In this document: piece after piece, positions 44,516 through 57,631 of the stretch
How positions within the stretch are numbered: the stretch's first letter is position 1
Layout of the letters: each line of letters begins with the position of its first letter
Origin: Trileptium ribeirensis
Taxonomy: Eukaryota; Nematoda; Enoplea; Enoplida; Thoracostomopsidae
Direction of reading: 5' to 3'
Assembly (NCBI GenBank): GCA_030248225.1
Contig: JASANE010001525.1
Span: 1 to 64,000, forward strand
DNA: 64,000 nucleotides
Position numbers and translations under genes: made by a program
Notes under the pieces: generated by a model
The model's input: only the letters and a program-made list of their open reading frames with translations
Databases searched by the model: none
Told to the model about the DNA's origin: nothing

Positions 44516-47500
44516 TGTTTCTGGCTATTTATTGAATTGCCCCAATCATGAAAGTAGTGAAAGGTATATACTAAAATGTTTCGATCAAATCGTTAACAGC
44601 TAACATGTAGCAATATTAAAGTATTTGAGTGATTGAATTCTGACTGAGTGAGTGAAACGAACGAAGCGAAGAATTCTCACTGGCCAGTGTGATAAATTTC
44701 AGTGGAGTACGTTTATGGGTTTTTTGGGCTGACACGCATAACTCAATATTGGCTGGGCTGATTGACTGGTGCGACAGCTCATTTGAAAACTTGACATATT
44801 TTTTGTGCTCTATAGGTATGCGTGAAGCCCGATTCCATCATTTTCTCCCAAAAAAATGGGCACAAAGGGATCATGTTTTGGTCTCATGTCGTAGAGAAAT
44901 TAAAACTGTTTGTACTTGAAAATTATGAGCACTATATTTTTTAGCTATTCCAGCAACGTGTCTGATATTCGGTGGCTCATTTTGTAATTTAATACTCAAT
45001 ATAAATACGCACATCTGTCTAAGTCACATATTCAACAGTCAAACTTCACCACCTTGGCGATAAGACAAGCAACTAGTAATATTAATTCTTTGGTTTCGCA
45101 AACGAAATAGAGCTGAAGGTGCAGAGTATCAAGCACTTCAAATCAATTAAATGTTATACTATACTTGTAATTGTATTGTGTAATTTGGTATAAATTTCAT
45201 GTTTCTGATAAACTTGTCATGTTACATTGAACTTTGCCAATGTACTGTAAAAAGTTGGGCTGTAGTAAACAACAAATGGGTTACATTGTTATTATAAAAG
45301 CAATCAACACAAGTTACTGCTATCGAGTTAACAAACCTAAGTTTTGCTAGTCGATTGTCATAGTAATTGATAGCCACATAAATTTTGTCTCAAAATTTGA
45401 TATGCAAACCGGATTCAAGCAACCTCATGTGGAACTTTCTAATCTGAAGTTCTTTTGCGGCAGCTAAGCTGTCGTCATTGTTTCATACTGCTGGAAAAGG
45501 CTAGTAAATATAATATTGGTTTATAACAAACGTACCAGCTGCGTTATAGGTGAAAATGAACAAATTGAAGTCAAAACCGATAGTTAATAAAATTATCACG
45601 GCGAAGAGAGGTGTGCTTCCAAAAACTTCCATTTAAGGCATTTTCGAGTAATTTAGCCAAATCGTCTCTCCAGCTAGATGCTTACTCGGCTTGCCTTAAT
45701 TTCTAGAATAGCTAAAATTATCTGACGCTTCGCATCACAGTCAAGTATTCATCTTTCGGAACTGGAAGGGTATTATCGAGTCAACCTTGATTTGACCATC
45801 AACTTTTGAGTTAAATTGAGATAAAACGAATTATATATGTAGTTTTTTTGCGTTATAAGAAAATTGAAAAGTAGATCGGGATTCATCGCATCTTACTACA
45901 TCAGGATCGAGGGATTCAATGTTACAGGAAATTTTGTTTGTGGCACATTACCGACGTAGGGTCTAGTCAGATTCAGACGTTGAGTGAAACAAATGCCTGA
46001 AATTTCGTAACATTTTTGTATTTTTATTATCAGATGTCTAGATGCTGAGAACGCTGTTTTAGTTAGTCGAAATTGGTGACTAACTTAGTCGAAGTTCACG
46101 AAACTTGGGAAGCCCTAGTATAGTTATAGCCCTTTGACATAATGACCATTGGTCGACAATAAAAATTGCTACCGGTTTATTAAGTTTTCCTGAGTTGGCA
46201 AACCACGCATAAAAGGCATAACAAAGTTTGTGGGACGTAAACAATTTGGCGAAAATACAAAAAACTTTACTCATTCGGAATTCTGACCAAAATATGGAAC
46301 CGTGGCTTGAGCCTGCCATTGAACCCGATGTTATTTGAAGAAATTAAGGCTCAGACCTTGAGTCTTAAAATGAAGATCCAATTTTATCGAAAGTTTCCTC
46401 TTCTGTGAAGCTTCCTGAAATTGGTTGAGTAAAATGGTGTGGCCCCTTTGCGGTAGTCTCTGGAACTGCTAGCATTGTGTCGGCTGTAGAAGCCAGCCGC
46501 CTTTTCAGCAAATATCCAAGTATAAAGTGCCAGTTGCCTAATAGTATGCCTGAGAAGTTTATAAGGGTCTAGAATTCTATCAGACAAGTTACTGTGTTTT
46601 GTAATTTTGGGCCATATCAGCAAATACCTTTAGTGTGTCATAATATGTAACTTAGGTGCAGCCCATAGAAAGCGTGTATTCGATCATCCCAAAAGTTGAC
46701 CTTTAACCTCATGCCGTAATCACAAAACAAAGCACTCCGCTTAACCAGATGGACTGTTGGTAGCCGACAGATGACCGCAAAGAATGAGTTAAATTCCATC
46801 TGAGACAGTCAAGTTGGAGAGACAACACCGATAGTGTAATGGGGAATGGTTGAATTAGACACCCTTGCGTCAAGATCAGGCAGATAAAATCAAATGGAGT
46901 CAGCTAGAGCTGAGGGGTTAATTCATATTTGTTTAACCCTAAAGACTGCTCAGTTGCCGTAAAGGCAACGCTAAATTTAGGCACAGCATAGTAAAGATTT
47001 GTCATTCTGCTGTCGCACTGTACATAAACCAATACTTTTCAACCCAGCACTACTTCGTGTGACAGAGCAACACATCGTTTTTGCCGACATGGAATTTTAA
47101 GTCTCTACCGTGGTTCATGGTCGTCCGTAATGGAAAATTGAACGCTGATCTGGTTTAGTCTTTGGGAAAGCGCTCGTGCAGATTCATAGACAATATAACC
47201 ACGCACAGGCTTGGTTGGTCGCATGAAATGTCGCCGCTACCACGGTTAAGCCAGAAAGGCATTCCTCTTGCGGAGTGCCATACAAAAATTAGATCATGAA
47301 ATATCGTGATGTGCGTGGTTGACACCCCGCTCTTTCGGAGAGTCTAACGAGAGACCAAAGTAGCGTTCCTTTATCCAACAGGCATAAAATATAATTTATC
47401 ATTGTTGATGAGACAGGCAAAGCTACATACAAAGCATAAATTTACAACGTGCCGGATAAGACAAACGAAATGTTGTTGTTTTGCACAGGTAGAAAGATAA

Positions 47501-47869
47501 GTTAATACGCTTGACGGGCACGCTTGACAGTAGTGATGAATGCTAAAAATTGTAGCCTAACCGTAGTATTTAAACGCGCCAGGCATGTTAGGTGCCATAA
47601 GGCTTAGCCGAGATTCAGACACTTTCCCGACATTTGAAGCAACTGGTACGCTCAGACAGCGATGTGCCTTTCAAAAATAATCTGGTGCACGCTGAAAGAT
47701 TTCGTATCGGTCGGTTGGTCTAAGCAACCTGAAAATAAAATACAAACCAGTGTCTAGACATAAAATTATTATATGTCCCGGCCACCATTAAACTTGCAGT
47801 GTTGATAAACACTGATAAGATAACAGGTTGCAGTGTAACGAAAAGAACCTGTAGCCGCTGAGAAAAATC
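44516..47869. other. Intergenic, no gene seen
   Basis: Nothing was recognised apart from a short inverted AGAATTC pair around 44,635-44,675. Minus-strand frames at 46.1 and 46.4-46.6 kb precede the Gypsy relic but show no pol motif that I can support. Confidence 0.35.
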
Positions 47870-48429
47870 ATAATGAGCAGCAAAGTGAACCTGACAGAAA
47901 CTGGTTTTGACTGAATGGCTATTGGAATAAACTACCAAATGTTGAGAAGAAAAAGTCCCTGAGTTTTTAAGACTCACTTTTGCCCAACATTTCAGATTCT
48001 TCTTACCAAGTAAGGATTAAAGTTTTCAAAAGCAAAACGAGTTTCTTTTCAAAAGTGCTAACATCACTAAAGTAAAGCTTTTTAAGAAATGAAAAAATCT
48101 AGAGTCGGCTATTACGAAAACTCTAAACAAGGTCAATACCACAATGAAACAACGCAAAGAACAAAGTTTGTAAAACATAACAACTGTACTGTTCTTAGCG
48201 GTTGCAAGACCGTGCTCAATAAGTCATCAATGTTGATGCATCATGCAAACGACAGTCAAATGCGACTGACCTGCTTTTCCAACTGAGGCTCACCTTTGGT
48301 GCGCTGACTTCAACCTAAATAATCAAAGTCAACAAATTTCATAACGTTTCCTTTGCTTAGCTAGGCTGTCATTACAAGTGGTCCTCCCCGTAACGGTTTG
48401 GTAAAACTTTTGATCGCCGCTTACGGAAA

Positions 48430-49130
48430 TCCATCGTTAAAGTGGTACCGGAAGCCACAAATCCGGGTTTGACTTATTTGATGGATATGGTATCTAATTC
48501 AGAACTGCGATAGATGGTACCCGTTTTGTCTGAACGTTTCAGCACCTCAAAAGGGCTCATCATACGGTAATCGTATCTTTCCAACAGCGTCGTGGCAAAC
48601 CGAATGCGTGTTTGCACGTTTGCAGTTTCCGTGGAAATATATTGGTCTTTGCTGAAATCGGGTTAGCCTTGGTCGAATTTTCACCATTATGTGTTGAAAC
48701 AGCTGCAGATTTTCCAGAGCTAATCTCGTCGTGGAGGAACTAACCCTGCAGACGAAAAGAAACACCGCAAACTAGCTCGGTAACAGAACAACCTAGTTCG
48801 TTCGTGACTACGGAACGAAGCCAAGTAGTACCACTCGCAAGACTTCAGTCCATCCGGCTCGAGATTTGTGATATTCTGTTGAAACTTTGAGTTGACGATG
48901 CAACAATTGTACCATTCCGTTAGGGGCATGGTTATATGTTATTGTTTGTCGTTGCTGACAGCCCACATAGTGGTAAGTTATCGAAACAGTCGGGAATCGA
49001 ATTTCCGACCACGATCCAATGACGGTACACCGAACCAGGTTATCCATCCCGAAACTATTGTTCCTGCTAATGCGATATCGCAATATCGGCAATTGAATTG
49101 TTTCCGGAACAGCTCAGCGATATCATTTCG
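48430..49130 (-). pseudogene. Gypsy integrase remnants
   Basis: Reading down the minus strand, S-G-W-I-T-W-F-G-V-P (about 49,040-49,070) and R-G-R-K-F-D-S match the integrase core. N-G-M-V-Q-L-L-H-R-Q-L-K (about 48,880-48,920), W-T-E-V-L and V-V-L-L-G follow. The C-terminal tail has I-R-L-P-Y-D-E-P-F-E-V-L-K-R-S-D-K and D-T-I-S-I (about 48,480-48,570). This order is that of Ty3/Gypsy integrases (core, then the PYxGPFxVLxR tail). Stops interrupt it, for example just after D-T-I-S-I-K, and the parts lie in different frames. Confidence 0.75.
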
Positions 49131-49169
49131 AATGTGGGCTAATCGACGATCTGGAGGCTTGCACTGTTG

Positions 49170-49285
49170 AACTTCCCGAAACTATTGCTCGATGCTCCAT
49201 CTGTGGGTTTAAAAGCAGGTCGCGGATTTTGGCGGCTTGCTCGGGCATCAAGGTAAAAACCGTGCAATCGAACTTCATTCGTTGT
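49170..49285 (-). pseudogene. Gypsy Gag fragment
   Basis: The minus strand encodes K-F-D-C-T-V-F-T-L-M, P-E-Q-A-A-K-I-R-D-L-L-L-N-P, about 29 residues. It resembles the conserved segment of arthropod Gypsy Gag proteins (K-F-D-x-V, L-x-P-E, V-R-D-L-L-x-N-P). It directly abuts integrase sequence, which shows the internal deletion. Confidence 0.6.
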
Positions 49286-49999
49286 TGCTAGATGCTACTT
49301 GGCAAAAATTCTGCCTCGACTTGCGCAAACCACTCTGTATACGCCTGTCAAAACGGGAAACATTTGATCGGCACAGCCGTTACTAAACAGGTGTTACTAT
49401 TTGACTATGATATAAAAACACCGGAATTCGATTGTTTGCCCGTTCTTTATTCCCAGTTGATTGTTAGGATGACACCGAGAGTATTGATCCTAGGAGATTA
49501 GACGTTTTTTGTTACGGTAGTTGTTAATAACTGTTTGAAAGAATCAGTTTTATTTTTGTTGCAAAACCAATGCTCAGTTAGATTTCATTGATTCTGCAGA
49601 ATTTTTGTGCAGCAACGTCAAAAGTCCAGTTTTTGCTGAGAATGGGTTCCAGCGTTTGAGAAAACGACTAACCTTTGTTGACAAAAAGCGATGCGAAGCA
49701 TTTCCTTTTTTAAATTCGGCAATCACACATGTCGAACAGGGCTATTGACGAAATAGTTTGAAGGCGGTCGCTTAACGGAATGAGTGATTAACCACTATTT
49801 AGACGCGTCCATTACGAAAACTCGAAATCAGTTTATTAAAACAATAAAAACAAAAATAGATCAAATTTTGCTAAATATAACATTTGTACTTTCTGTATAG
49901 TTTCCAAGATTGCGTTGAATCAATCATCAATATTGATGTGTCGTGCGTTTGCAAATGGTGAAATCACATGCCCAGATGGGTTACTTATATAGTTTATTA

Positions 50000-51999
50000 A
50001 ATCTCCCACTGCAAATAGCACCGATATTTATATAGTGTTTTCCGTAATTTATTTATGTATACAATTATTTTGAGTTGGGCAAAAGCATAGATGCAAACGG
50101 ACCTATGCGGACCTGCATATAGGTCAGAACCGCAATTCTTCTGGTCCGGATCGCAGCGGTCCGGGCCTGTCCATCTTTAGGAAAAGCAAAATAAATCAAG
50201 TGTAATTTGGTGGTTGCATTTACATTTACGTTTCTTTAACTTTTTCTTGTCATAACACACGTTTGTTTTCATGATACACTAAGATCAAGACCTATAACAA
50301 CCTTTAGCTGTTGTTTTCAGTAGCATAATATTAAATTAATTGCTACAGTTTAAAATACGCGCATTGTGTCAGCGTATGACGTTTTCAGGATGGACTACGT
50401 GATGCAAAAAACAAACGTTGCATAACAGACGTTATTTTAATTTAATGTTTGACTCTGTTTGATGCTACCGTTTAAAATTTAAGTGGCAACATAGTGACCA
50501 CTCTCGGAAACGGTATAACCACCCTCCGAAATCAAGGAGTTGGTTCAAAACTATGTTCGGCAGTGATGAGGAAGAGCGTCCTATTCCTATTTAGTTTTCC
50601 ATCAACTGGTATTGTTTATACTAAGATGCTAATATATTATCGGAATAGGGGTCACTGTTGGCCAAATAGGGTTCTCTCTTTAACACTGCTATTCCGGCAG
50701 CACATTAACACCACAGAGTGAACCTGAACAGAGGAGGTCCGAACCAGTCTGGATCGCACCGGCCTCCGTGAAATGGAGTTGAATCACTAGTCAAAAGGTT
50801 ATTTTACCACAGATGCACACCTGGCTCAAAACCAAATATAAATTGACTCCTTTTACAGTAGATACACACCTTAGTCCAGTAGCAGCGATTTATTCAGCAG
50901 ATGCACGCATTATATAATCTAAACTGGAACTAAAAGTAACATGATAGCGTATATCAGATAATGCCGACAGGGTTGTTATTCGAATTCACGACATTAGACT
51001 GACGAGTATTTGCTCTATAAGAGATTAATGCACTTAAATTTAGTTTGATCAGGGATTTGGCTTTTGTATGGAAAAATAACCTTCTGTGATCAAGGCCCTA
51101 GAGATTTTTTCGTTTCAAGATTTATTTTTATCATTGTATATATCGTATATAAGTATAATCCGGGTCACACCAATGATTTTTTACTAAAATAAACGTATTT
51201 AATTTGCGACACCGAAATGTAAACGAATTGCAAATATTTTTATCATGCAAATATGCTCGCAGAGACGAAGAACAACAAAACAGACAAATATAAAAAAACA
51301 AACGACGTCATTTTTGTTCAACAATGGTGTCGTTATTCAATTTCGAGCCAGTTTGACGCAACCATGTTTGGTCATATTACCCAAAAAACTCAGTCTGTCA
51401 CATAATATTATGTAGCGATTCCGAATGTGCGGTGTGTCAACTTAACGTGCGACAATTATAACCACTAAGTGGAATTTAATCAAACGAATATAAAAATATA
51501 GACAGCGGTCCGTGCTACAGAACGATATGTACCCCATGGTCATACATGCTCAAAATCTGAGGTTCGAAAGGTCCCGGGGCATCGGGGGTGGGGGTGGGAG
51601 AGGCTAAGTAGTTGGTACCCATGGGCTATGGCGCCTATGTTTTCGGCGTTTCCGGCGCCGTCAAGTGAAACTTTGGGTGACCTGTCGGGGCTCGCTTCGA
51701 GAGGGCGTGCGACGCTTCAGTGGAGGGTAAGCCTCCGTTTGCTCCTATGAGCATATATGCTCCATCCTATATTTAGATATAGGTACAAATTGTTATATTT
51801 CGGGTCCAGACCCCAGGGCATGCCGCACCGTTGACACATCTGTTGTATATATGTAATTCGCTGAAGGTTTAACCGTAAATGCATATAAAGACGTCAGGGA
51901 TACCTACTCTGACTTTAATATATAGCAAACATCGGAATAGATTGCCATATTTTAGCACGACTCTACTCCGTGGATTGCCTTTGACGAGCATTGGCGTTG
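50000..51999. other. Intergenic, no gene seen
   Basis: Repeated GGTCCGGA/GGACCTG-like words lie near 50,098-50,170 and 50,728-50,765. A GC-rich island of about 200 bases is at 51,560-51,765, with G runs and a GGCGTTTCCGGCGCCG palindromic core. It resembles part of a dispersed element, but no family is recognised. Confidence 0.35.
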
Positions 52000-52221
52000 T
52001 TTATCCGCTTGCTTTACGAGTAGCACGGTTAACTGATAACTTTGTGGTTGCATGCGCCGCTCACAATTTCGAAATTCACATTCGATTCCTATCGTCGACG
52101 CAAATGAGTACAATCCGCACGAGTCGCAAATATAGCATAATCTGGGTTCCAGTCTTAGCGCCTTCCCGAGTGTGCCAAATATTGCAGCATAGCAAAATTA
52201 ATTCGGGCATGAAATGGTTAA
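52000..52221 (+). mobile_element. tRNA-derived SINE, diverged copy
   Basis: A decayed tRNA-like part (ACTGATAACTTTGTGGTTGC, then TTCACATTCGATTCC) is followed by the family tail ATTAATTCGGGCATGAAATG and GTTAA, which ends at 52,221. The same tail ends the copies at 14.4, 14.6 and 57.6 kb. An insertion of about 60 bases separates the B-box region from the tail. Confidence 0.55.
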
Positions 52222-55200
52222 TACTTCTTTGTATATAAATAGCAAAATTTTTCATTTCTATTATATAAATAATATCTCAGACTCTCAGAGGTTAGCTCTA
52301 TATAACCTACTGACGACTAGCAGTGAACTATATTATATCGACGTTCTGGTGACTCGTAATGATAATGTTCTGCTATGATGCATTAAGCTTAAGACATGAC
52401 CAGTCGTTGTATCCCAGTATGAGCACTATTTTACTTATATACTATGTATAACACGGACAGTAATAAACTTTTGTCCCATATAGTTTGCAAAGAACTAGAA
52501 AACATGAGGTCGAGAATAATGTTTCGTTTCAATTATTTCAATCCATGTTTTGATTTCGGGTTCAATTATTACAGTTGCCCCAACCTATGAAGCTATCTTG
52601 GCTCGCTAAATGTTATCTCAAGTCTAAAACAAACCTATGTTTTGCTGCTTCGTCGAACAGTCTTCAATTATTATTATAGTTTGACAATTGATCGAGTGAA
52701 ATTTATATACATTTGCGAATACTAAAAATATTCAGACATTTCTATGGACTTTATTTGCTTGACGGATATGGCTTTTCGTATATATACGTTTGTAGTTGAT
52801 TACACAGACTAAGATTCTTCAAGTGAGCTCTGTATAAAAACAGGTGTAGCTTTACCACACATTTACCAGCAGAGTTAGGCGAATTATACAACAGATACAA
52901 ACGATTTCTAACAACCACAAATGTGAGGATCACGAAAGTTGCCGTGTGTGCAAAAATATTTGAAGTTGACTAGTTTTGATGATTTGTTCGCATCTGCCTG
53001 GCCGTTTTACGTTTATATGCGAAAACGGATAAGCTTCGTTCTGTTGTTCGACCATGAATAAAGCTACTATAATACACAGTAGTTTCTGAAGGTCGCGCTT
53101 CTATATGTGTACTATATTATTATTCAGCTATGCTGCGAGCGTGTATTAAGCTTTGCATGCCAATGATTATGTAGTAGGCTTGCGTGTGCGCACACGGTTT
53201 TCGTTTTCAGTTGCTGTGCTCTTAGCTACATATAAATATATAAATATGCGTATGTTATGCTGTACATATAAGGTTTGTTTCTTTGTTACTGTATCAACTA
53301 CGGGTTTGAACCTAATGACTAGTGACTTTAATGGGTGCATTAGAGCCTTACAAGAGACGCCGACATTTGGAGATTAAGTAAAGGTTTTGTATCATTTTTC
53401 TTCTAACTCAGTTGCGCAGGTATGCCTTCCTTGGTTATAACTTTAGACGAAGTGAGCGTTGCAGCAATGGATTTAAAGTTAGAATGGCGTTGACTATTGG
53501 TAAAGAATAATAATGCAGTTCAAACGGTAACATTTCCAAAGGTATTTAAATCTGACCGTCTAGGTACACTCGAAACCGTATTCTTATCTATATTGAAAGA
53601 TTATTTTACTGCAAACGTTTATTATAATGCGGTTTATATGAACCCAAATAAAGTAAATCACAGTCATTAAAACAGTGCTAATACATTTATTAAAACGTTA
53701 TAAAAATTAAGCTCAATATCATTTAAAAAATAAATGTCCACAATTTGAAGATTTAAAAAATTTTTCAAATCAAATACCTCAAATTACAATCAAATCCAAC
53801 CCACCAGGCGTTTCCTGAGAACCTGAGCAAAATGATTGATTATAAATTATGAGGACTATCGGCTTTCTAGGCATAACTTGCTTCAGTCAGACGCTTGGCT
53901 ATGAGGGAGGGAACAAAGTATTCCCAGAGTGCTTGAGCCCCTCTGCAGCGATACAGGCCAACTATTAAATTCATTTTCTATTCACATAAGCAAATCTGAG
54001 TTTCCACATTGAAATTATTCAGTCTAACCTGCTTTGTGGTCTGGCTACAGGCCTTGTTTCAGACTTTGTTTACATGTTCGTAAAAGCAACACGTTTATAA
54101 AACAAACCTTTATGAGCCGTAGAATTTATTTTCTAAGCTTATCGTGCATGTAATAATCATGACACGTGTTGGCCACGAAGAGTCAGCTATACTGTAACAC
54201 CCTAATTCATATTTGACACAGTTGAGTCGGTTCTTAACAGATTCGGTAAATTAGTCAAATATAACTCAGTATGAGCTAAAACTCATTCGTGCTGAGTTAA
54301 GGATTGACAGACTTACTGAGTTAAAAATTTACAAATTAAAATTAAAAAATTAAAAATCAGACTGAGTCCAAAACGTGACTTATTGGTACGGAGTCTTTTT
54401 AGTGCCGGCTCAATTGAGTCAAATTTGGACTCAACCTAGTGTAGGTAGTAGTTTTGTAGTGTTTCAGTGTTTACACCCTGTATTGATCAGGAAGTTCATT
54501 TACATTCACTGTCGCTAAAATCTTGCATAACTTCTGTAAAACAGTGTATTAAGCCAAAATGAGCGTGCTTGAGCCTCTATTATTACAGTACATGGCAATG
54601 TATACAAAATTATATCCGCACATTTTTGGAGCTTCGCTATCATATAGTTTTGCCCAAGGTACACTGTATTCCCTTTTACAATAGTTTGTCGCAACACAAT
54701 CGAATATTATCTCCGTTACAGAAGCAGAATACACTAGTAACTGAGTTAAATGCTATTATAACTCAATATTAAAGCAATTGTACCATAGTGGGTTTGAAAA
54801 GGTCTCGTATTAGATCTACAATCAATGCCGAAACATCGAAACGTGTCTAGTGTTGTAGGCTTACTAGCTATAAATGAGGAAAGTGTTCGCAAGGGTACGT
54901 ATGAGATAAAGCATTTGATAATATTATATAATTTATGCAACTAATGAAACCAACATCAACATCTTAAACTGTCTATACCTTTAGTTACGTTTAATGTTGT
55001 AAAGATTTGAGTAGCTTTTTTGTACCAATAACTATGTGTCTTCTTTTAAAGTACCCGTGAATCTGCGACGAAATACGACATTTTAAAAGTTTTATAGCGA
55101 TATTCTCATATGTATATATGCCCATTATTTGTTTGACAACGCAAGACAGCGTGGATCTTACGGATAAGAGCAGCAGATGCAGATTACCAGGTGTTTGATA

Positions 55201-56040
55201 CTTATTTACTCGCTTTAGGATAGGAAACGGAGCCAACGCGACAAGTTTGTAAGAAATAGTTATTTTGGGATACTAAACGAGCTTCTTGAACCCTGCTCAA
55301 AGTTTCTGAAAGTCAAATTTACATAATAGATATATATTAAGGACAAATGAACCGGCGTTCTTAGAACTTTAAAACCGTACGGCCCGTGTATATTTCCTTC
55401 TGAGAAAAAAATGAAAATTTTTCGAACTTTACACGCCACAAGATTAACTCGATTTGAATTTTAAGAGTCATTTTTAAAGTTGCTAGCCCCTAGTGTTTGC
55501 TGTATCGAATGTACACCGTACAATATGTCTGATTTCATGGTAATCAGCAAACTCATGAAATTTTAGACCCATGCTAGCAGTGTACGTAAAACAATATATT
55601 GAAAAATGACAAAATTGACTATTTTGGGCAAAAATTGAACATAATAGAGAAACAACATGTCTACTGCATGTTTAAAACAGCAAAATAAAAGGTTTTAATA
55701 TTACGGTATAATCCCATCTTACCTGAATCTAGCAAGCAGTAATCTCACTGTCAAAATTTTTGAAATTTTATTTTGTAGTATTATTAAGCTCCGGATAATA
55801 GCTCTAAACATGCTGCTATGGAAGAAAATAAAGTCCATGTAGCTCTCGTTGAACAGATTTTTTAACATAAGCTTTGGAGAACAGTTGTTACACAACTTAA
55901 AATGTCGTGTGAATACATATGGCCAAAACCTCTCAAATTCTTATTGGTTTTGTGAGATTTTGAACAAGATATCGTTGGGGCAGCATAACGTACAGCTGGG
56001 TGTACAAATATATCATATTAGGCTTTATATGAAGAATGCG
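52222..56040. other. Intergenic, no gene seen
   Basis: Repeated GAGTTAA and GAGTC words at 54,200-54,440, with ACACCCT near both limits, suggest a small unclassified element. No coding exon is supported. Frames at 54.5-54.9 kb overlap on both strands and lack motifs. Confidence 0.35.
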
Positions 56041-56653
56041 AAGATCTGCCGAAAATTGCGATTTCGATTATCTATATGCCTAACAAAAATAGACAAAGAA
56101 GAAATTTTGCGCAGTTATATACGCTACTTGTTGATGAAAGACCACTGGATGCGTTTCAATAAATTCTACTGCTACACTTCTACTGCCAAACGCGAAGATC
56201 TGTCGGAAATTGCGATTTCGATTATCTATATGCCTAACAAAAACAAAGAAGAAATTTTGCCCAGTTATATATACGCTACTTGTTGATGAAAGAGCACTGG
56301 ATCCATTTCAATAAATTCTATTGCTACACTTGTACTGCCAAACGCGAAGATCTGTCGAAAATTGCGATTTCGATTATCTATATGCCTAACAAAAACAAAG
56401 AAGAAATTTTGCCCAGTTATATATACGCTACTTGTTGATGAAAGACCACTGGATCCGTTTCAATAAATTCTCCTGCTACACTTCTACTGCCAAACGCGAA
56501 GATCTGTCGAAAATTGCGATTTCGATTATCTATATGCCTAACAAAAACAGACAAAGAAGAAATTTTGCGCAGTTATATATACGCTACTTGTTGATGAAAC
56601 ATCACTGGATCCGTTTCATTAAATTCTACTGCTACACTTCTACTGCCAAACGT
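56041..56653. repeat. Tandem array, four copies of a 152-154 bp unit
   Basis: Units begin AAGATCTG(C/T)C at 56,041, 56,195, 56,347 and 56,499 and end CTACTGCCAAACG. Units 1 and 4 have a 4-base ACAG/GACA insertion and TTGCGCAG. Units 2 and 3 lack the insertion and have TTGCCCAG. The array therefore has an ordered substructure. Because the length is not a multiple of three, the open frames at 55.85-56.29 and 56.43-56.66 kb are frame-hopping by-products. Confidence 0.85.
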
Positions 56654-57504
56654 TAACAGTTGCATACAAACTCTTGTATTTATCCAGTTTGTTGTTCGTT
56701 TTGCTTGCCGCCCGACAGATAGCAAAATGTCGAATTCTGATTTCGATAATTTAATTACTTTTCCGAAATTTTTCGTACTATAGGTACACATATTTGATCT
56801 AAAGTGAAGAACCTAACTCTACCATTAAACCTCGTGAGTTGATAGATAAAGATTGTTCTGCTTTGCTCTGGTCGTTTGTTTGTTACAAACTATTTTTTGC
56901 TCAGAGTTTGCCGCATGTTGTTTGTAAAAGTTTTTACGAGTTTTTGTCGCGTAAGAGGTTTTTTTTATAATTTTTGCTGTAGCGTACAATAAAGCTGGGC
57001 TGTTTTATGAGACATTATATCGTTTTTTACGACTTCGGCACAACATCGTATACGAATGTATCTTTTTTGGCGACTTTTGACTCGATGTCATTCATCGTTG
57101 ACTAATGCCGCGTCGTTATATACTGCAGAGTGCGCTTATAGTTAATTGGCTTGGAACGAATAAAAGTGGGCTATGAGAACGTTTTACCTATGCCCGTCTT
57201 TATTTTAGTATAACCAATTTAGCCGTGGACCAAACGTACATGTAACTGTAATATCATTTTCACTCTAAGTTTATTCACTTAGATAAATCACTTTCGTGGG
57301 CCTTAAGAAAGATGTAGCTACGTTGACACCTTAATCACCAGATATTGTAAATTGCAGGCATCGCAGGAGCGCAAAAGAGAAACGAAACCTCCACACAGCA
57401 AGTTCACAGGTTAGGTTAATTACAATTTTCAAATTTTTATCAGAACGGTTTGCCACTGCTGTTGAGTTTATGTTGAGAAAAACAAAAACCAAATTTATAA
57501 AATC

Positions 57505-57631
57505 GTAGGTAAGCTATATGGTTAGCGTACGGTGCTGGAAGCCGTGACAACCCGGGGTCAATTCGTGGTTTCGGCTCGTGTTTGCCAAACGCGGTGCCAT
57601 AGATTAATCAATTCAGGCATTAAACCGTTAA
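57505..57631 (+). mobile_element. tRNA-derived SINE, short copy
   Basis: An A-box-like GTAAGCTATATGGTTAGCG and a degenerate B box (GGGGTCAATTC) precede the family tail with TTTGCCAAACGCGGTGCC, ATTAATCAATTCAGGCATTA and ACCGTTAA. It is a diverged member of the 14.4-kb family. Confidence 0.5.

Larger units (their letters stand above)
47870..49990 (-). mobile_element. Gutted Gypsy-type LTR retrotransposon
   Basis: Two diverged direct repeats (about 48,070-48,275 and 49,785-49,975) share ordered blocks: TTACGAAAACTC, TTGTACT or CTGTACTGTTC, and TCATCAATGTTGATGCATC versus TCATCAATATTGATGTGTC. They are the probable LTRs; similarity may begin earlier, near 47,880 and 49,610. Between them, on the minus strand, are a Gag fragment and integrase fragments placed next to each other. 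Protease, reverse transcriptase and RNase H are missing, so a large internal deletion occurred. Gypsy-type (Ty3) elements move through a reverse-transcribed RNA. This copy has multiple stops and frame breaks and is dead. Confidence 0.65.

Noticed and set aside
55849..56656. Open frames across the tandem array
   Set aside because: Unit length (152 or 154) is not a multiple of three, so the frames shift from unit to unit and do not form a repeat protein.
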